Shown: in pieces, positions 14,866 to 17,142 of the stretch
Layout of the letters: each line of letters opens with the position of its first letter
How positions within the stretch are numbered: the stretch's first letter is position 1
Source of the DNA: JACAEY01 sp049700155
GTDB taxonomy: Bacteria > Nitrospirota > Thermodesulfovibrionia > Thermodesulfovibrionales > SM23-35
Assembly: GCA_049700155.1 (NCBI GenBank)
Contig: JBNAVX010000053.1
Coordinates: forward strand, 1-17,142
Reading direction: 5' to 3'
DNA: 17,142 nt
Made by a program: the position numbers and the translations under genes
The notes under the pieces: generated by a model
What the model was told of the DNA's origin: nothing
Seen by the model: the letters and a program-made list of their open reading frames with translations, nothing else
The model's database searches: none

Positions 14866-15803
14866 TGACTCTTTCTGTAGTCATACCACTTTTTAATGAA
14901 GAAGAGAACATTCCTATTCTTTATGAAAAGTTGAAAGAGAATCTCGACCCTTTAGGAAAAGAGTATGAAATACTCTTTGTAGATGATGGAAGCACTGACA
15001 AGACACTTTCTATACTTGAGGAAATCCAGTCTAAAGATAAAAGGGTAATTGTTTTAAGTTTAAGACGCAATTTTGGTCAGACTGCAGCTTTTGCAGCTGG
15101 CTTTGATTTTGCACGTGGTGATGTCATTGTAACAATGGATGGTGACCTTCAGAATGATCCTGCTGATATCCCAAAACTCCTTGAACTGATAAAAGACAAT
15201 GACCTTGTAAGTGGTTGGAGAAAAAAGCGGAAAGACCCATTCTTCTCGAGAAGACTTCCTTCATTAGTAGCAAACTGGCTGATAAGTAACGTAACAGGAG
15301 TAAAACTCCATGACTATGGATGTTCTCTTAAGGCTTACAGAAGGGATGTCATTAAAAACCTCAAACTTTATGGAGAGATGCACAGGTTCATCCCTGCCGT
15401 GGCAAGCTGGTATGGAGTAAGAGTTGCAGAGGTAGAGGTGAGCCATTTTCCAAGGCTGAAGGGAAGCACAAAATACGGTATTTCACGAACCATAAAGGTC
15501 GTTCTGGATTTGATTACAGTAAAGTTTCTACAGAGCTTCTCTACAAAACCAATCCAATTCTTTGGACCTGCTGGTGTATTTAGTGGTTTTCTTGGATTCC
15601 TTATATCACTATATCTGACTATTGATAAAATCTTTTATGGGAAAAACATCGGCGGCAGACCGCTCCTTTTGCTTGGTGCCTTACTCATAATCGTAGGGAT
15701 CCAGCTTATCGGAATGGGTCTTCTTGGTGAGATGCTCGTCAGGGTTTACCATGAAAGCCAGAGAAAACCTATCTATGTGATCAAAAAGATCCTTGGCTCT
15801 TAA
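14865..15803 (+). CDS. Polyprenyl-phosphate glycosyltransferase, GT2 (DPM1/ArnC-like)
   Basis: 312 residues, normal for ArnC/GtrB/DPM1-type enzymes. Cytosolic catalytic domain: VVIPLFNEEENI (5-16), VDDGSTD (39-45), NFGQTAAFAAGFDFARGD (69-86), MDGDLQNDP (91-99, the metal-binding DxD), YGCSLKAYRRDV, and MHRFIPA. Two C-terminal TM helices (~232-253 and ~268-292) anchor it in the inner membrane. It transfers a sugar from a nucleotide sugar to undecaprenyl phosphate on the cytoplasmic face. The lipid-linked sugar is the likely donor for the GT39 domain encoded just before it, as ArnC feeds ArnT. Sharing TAATG with the previous gene and an 11-bp overlap with the next show tight coupling. The sugar cannot be determined from the sequence. 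Confidence 0.95.
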   Translation: MTLSVVIPLFNEEENIPILYEKLKENLDPLGKEYEILFVDDGSTDKTLSILEEIQSKDKRVIVLSLRRNFGQTAAFAAGFDFARGDVIVTMDGDLQNDPADIPKLLELIKDNDLVSGWRKKRKDPFFSRRLPSLVANWLISNVTGVKLHDYGCSLKAYRRDVIKNLKLYGEMHRFIPAVASWYGVRVAEVEVSHFPRLKGSTKYGISRTIKVVLDLITVKFLQSFSTKPIQFFGPAGVFSGFLGFLISLYLTIDKIFYGKNIGGRPLLLLGALLIIVGIQLIGMGLLGEMLVRVYHESQRKPIYVIKKILGS

Positions 15804-16698
15804 AACAAATAGATTACTTCTTCTTTTATTGAAACTCACTGTAAGTTCAATCCTTCTTTATATTGTTTTATCAAAGACTGGTCCTGACCTTGTTTATTCT
15901 ACATTGAAGACTATGAACCCTTCTGCATTTATTTCAGCGATAATACTTTATCTCTTTGCACAATTTGTCTCAACATTAAGATGGAAACTTCTTATCCCAG
16001 AGAAAATTAATATAAAAAGGCTTTTCTCAATTTATCTAATAGGTTCTTTTTTTAATAACCTTCTTCCAGGCCTAATAGGTGGAGATGCTGTCAAGGGATT
16101 TTATCTTTATAAAAAAATTGGGAGAGGAAGTCTTACCTTTGCTTCTATCTTTATGGACAGATATATTGGCTTTTTTACATTACTAATGATCTGCTTGTTT
16201 GCTTATCCTTTTGGTTATCCATACATTAAGGACTCACCTTTAATATGGACTTTTCCAATTATTCTGTTAATATTTACAATTGCAAGCCTCCTCTTTTTTG
16301 GTCTACGTCTTGGTAGCGGTTTAACAGTTTTATCAGAATTTTACAATTATTTTCATTCTTATAAAGATAAAAAAGGGCTTATCATAAAAGCTATACTTTT
16401 ATCTCTGATCATCCAGATTTCTGGTATATTATCTGTTTATATACTTGCCTCTGGTCTGGGAAAACACATACCTTTCCTTGCTTGTCTTATATTCTTACCA
16501 CTCATCATCATGTTCACTGCAGTCCCCATCTCTATATCAGGAATTGGAGTAAGAGAAGGTGCCTTTGTTTTGTTCTTTGGACTCATCGGCATCAAACCTG
16601 ATGTTGCAACAGCAATCTCTCTGTCATGGTTTCTTACTGGAGTCACTGTGAACCTTATAGGTCTTGTTGAGTACTTGAGATACAGAAGTGAGTTATAA
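15793..16698 (+). CDS. UPF0104 / lysylphosphatidylglycerol-synthase TM-region family membrane protein
   Basis: 301 residues, with about 8 hydrophobic segments. Family features: LRWKLLIP (~62-69), SFFNNLLPGLIGGDAVKGFYLYKK (~85-108), FASIFMDRYIGFF, and SISGIGVREGAFVLFF (~247-262). This is the flippase-like membrane domain shared by MprF and by stand-alone proteins next to glycosyltransferases (archaeal AglD-like, YbhN-like). It probably moves or delivers the lipid-linked sugar made by the GT2 enzyme across the membrane, though the exact job of stand-alone members is unproved. The start is TTG at 15793, inside the GT2 gene (11-bp overlap), with a weak ribosome-binding site; an earlier start is not evident. 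Last gene of the operon; no classical T-run terminator follows. Confidence 0.88.
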   Translation: MALKTNRLLLLLLKLTVSSILLYIVLSKTGPDLVYSTLKTMNPSAFISAIILYLFAQFVSTLRWKLLIPEKINIKRLFSIYLIGSFFNNLLPGLIGGDAVKGFYLYKKIGRGSLTFASIFMDRYIGFFTLLMICLFAYPFGYPYIKDSPLIWTFPIILLIFTIASLLFFGLRLGSGLTVLSEFYNYFHSYKDKKGLIIKAILLSLIIQISGILSVYILASGLGKHIPFLACLIFLPLIIMFTAVPISISGIGVREGAFVLFFGLIGIKPDVATAISLSWFLTGVTVNLIGLVEYLRYRSEL

Positions 16699-16983
16699 AA
16701 TCTTTGGCAGAGGCAGTATTTGAGCGGATTTAAATTCTTTCGAAGAAAGAATTTACCTCGAGAATACTGCATCTGCCATTTACGAAAACTGCCAGAATGC
16801 CCCGACCTTTAATCTGGGATGAATGGCAGGGCAGTTTTCGTAAAACTCAAAGGGGCTTGCCCCTTTGAATCCCCAAAGGAAATAAAAATCCTTTTGGGAG
16901 TTTGAGGGGCTATGCCCCTCAAAGAAAGTGAAGCCCAGACTTTAGTCGGGGAGCTTCACTCATAAATTTATGAATTAAGTGGT
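16699..16983. repeat. Cluster of consecutive hairpins after the operon
   Basis: Six structures follow with almost no space between them: 16705-16778 (long arms TGGCAG...CTGCCA, apical AAATTCTTTC-GAA-GAAAGAATTT), 16779-16844 (15-bp perfect arms TTTACGAAAACTGCC/GGCAGTTTTCGTAAA), 16847-16868 (TCAAAGGGGC-TT-GCCCCTTTGA), 16871-16898 (CCCCAAAGGA..TCCTTTTGGG), 16901-16923 (TTTGAGGGGC-TAT-GCCCCTCAAA) and 16928-16959 (GTGAAGC..GCTTCAC). A 12-bp palindrome CATAAATTTATG (16961-16972) closes the series. No coding frame is seen; none has a U-run, but the array may serve as a transcript end or as a repeat-insertion hot spot. Confidence 0.85.
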
Positions 16984-17142
16984 ATAAACCGTCATTGCCC
17001 GACTTGATCGGGCAATTTAGAATAAAGAACTGGATTCTCTGGTCAAGAAGGGGAATGACTGAAGAAGAAATTAAATACATTATAAGTATATACCAAAGAA
17101 TTAAATGAATTAAGTGTCCAATTATGATTTTTACCAATAGTA
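16984..17142. repeat. Dispersed repeat, copy B (inverse of 10828-11026), runs off the window
   Basis: 17030-17142 matches 10828-10940 and 16984-17016 matches 10994-11026, both perfectly on the opposite strand. The central 53 bp of copy A are replaced by 13 bp. The match continues to the last base, so the true element end lies outside. The short open frames it carries on both strands are by-products of the repeat. Confidence 0.9.

Noticed and set aside
1..17142. CRISPR array
   Set aside because: Repeats are palindromic or 7-bp/22-bp units with no regular repeat-spacer pattern, and no cas genes are present.

Overview
The window looks like a chromosomal piece of an anaerobic or microaerophilic bacterium with low to moderate GC and selenocysteine-decoding capacity. 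The evidence is a selC tRNA, a complex I/hydrogenase-type NADH-dehydrogenase module joined to a molybdopterin (Moco) oxidoreductase, an NrpR-type nitrogen regulator, a fused CobA-HemD enzyme and intergenic spaces full of dispersed hairpin repeats. This combination reminds me of Nitrospirota (Thermodesulfovibrio-like) or delta-proteobacterial relatives, but nothing in the window fixes the taxonomy.

Layout. 1-506: decayed DNA, holding an arm of a hairpin repeat, the C-terminal stump of a DUF2130-family gene and short open remnants. 507-2015 (+): a 14-TM DHA2/EmrB-type drug transporter whose 3' end overlaps, tail to tail, the last gene of a minus-strand operon. That operon runs from 9765 down to 1971: GltB-like FMN protein, small 2x[4Fe-4S] ferredoxin, NuoE-like, NuoF-like, FdhA-like Moco protein with a NuoG-type N-terminus, and NrpR-like regulator. 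9766-10654: no convincing gene, but several repeat hairpins and one curious small ORF interrupted by UGA. 10655-10752 (-): tRNA-Sec (selC) with a good promoter. 10753-11279: repeats and the promoter region of the next operon. 11280-16698 (+): a tightly overlapping operon of cobA-hemD fusion, PAP2-GT39 fusion, DPM1/ArnC-type GT2 and a UPF0104/LPG-synthase-TM protein. 16699-17142: a run of consecutive hairpins and an inverted copy of the 10.8-11.0 kb repeat.

How the genes work together. The minus-strand operon reads as one redox module. NuoE and NuoF oxidise or reduce NAD(P)(H); the ferredoxin and the N-terminal clusters of the Moco subunit relay electrons; the GltB-like FMN protein may be the second active site. 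The NrpR-like gene at its end suggests 2-oxoglutarate/nitrogen-responsive control. By eye the Moco subunit keeps the metal-ligand Cys (C367) but lacks both hallmark formate dehydrogenase residues: the His next to that Cys is Gln, and the Arg equivalent to E. coli FdhF R333 is Trp. The GltB-like protein lacks the glutaminase domain and the 3Fe-4S cysteines of real glutamate synthase. The substrates are therefore open, and this operon is the best candidate here for an undescribed system. The plus-strand operon makes sirohaem/tetrapyrrole precursors in its first gene; the other three look like undecaprenyl-phosphate-linked sugar transfer to envelope lipids.

Three tracts of five degenerate 7-bp repeats (35 bp each) sit in frame inside hemD and the PAP2-GT39 gene, so the repeat families have also invaded coding sequence.
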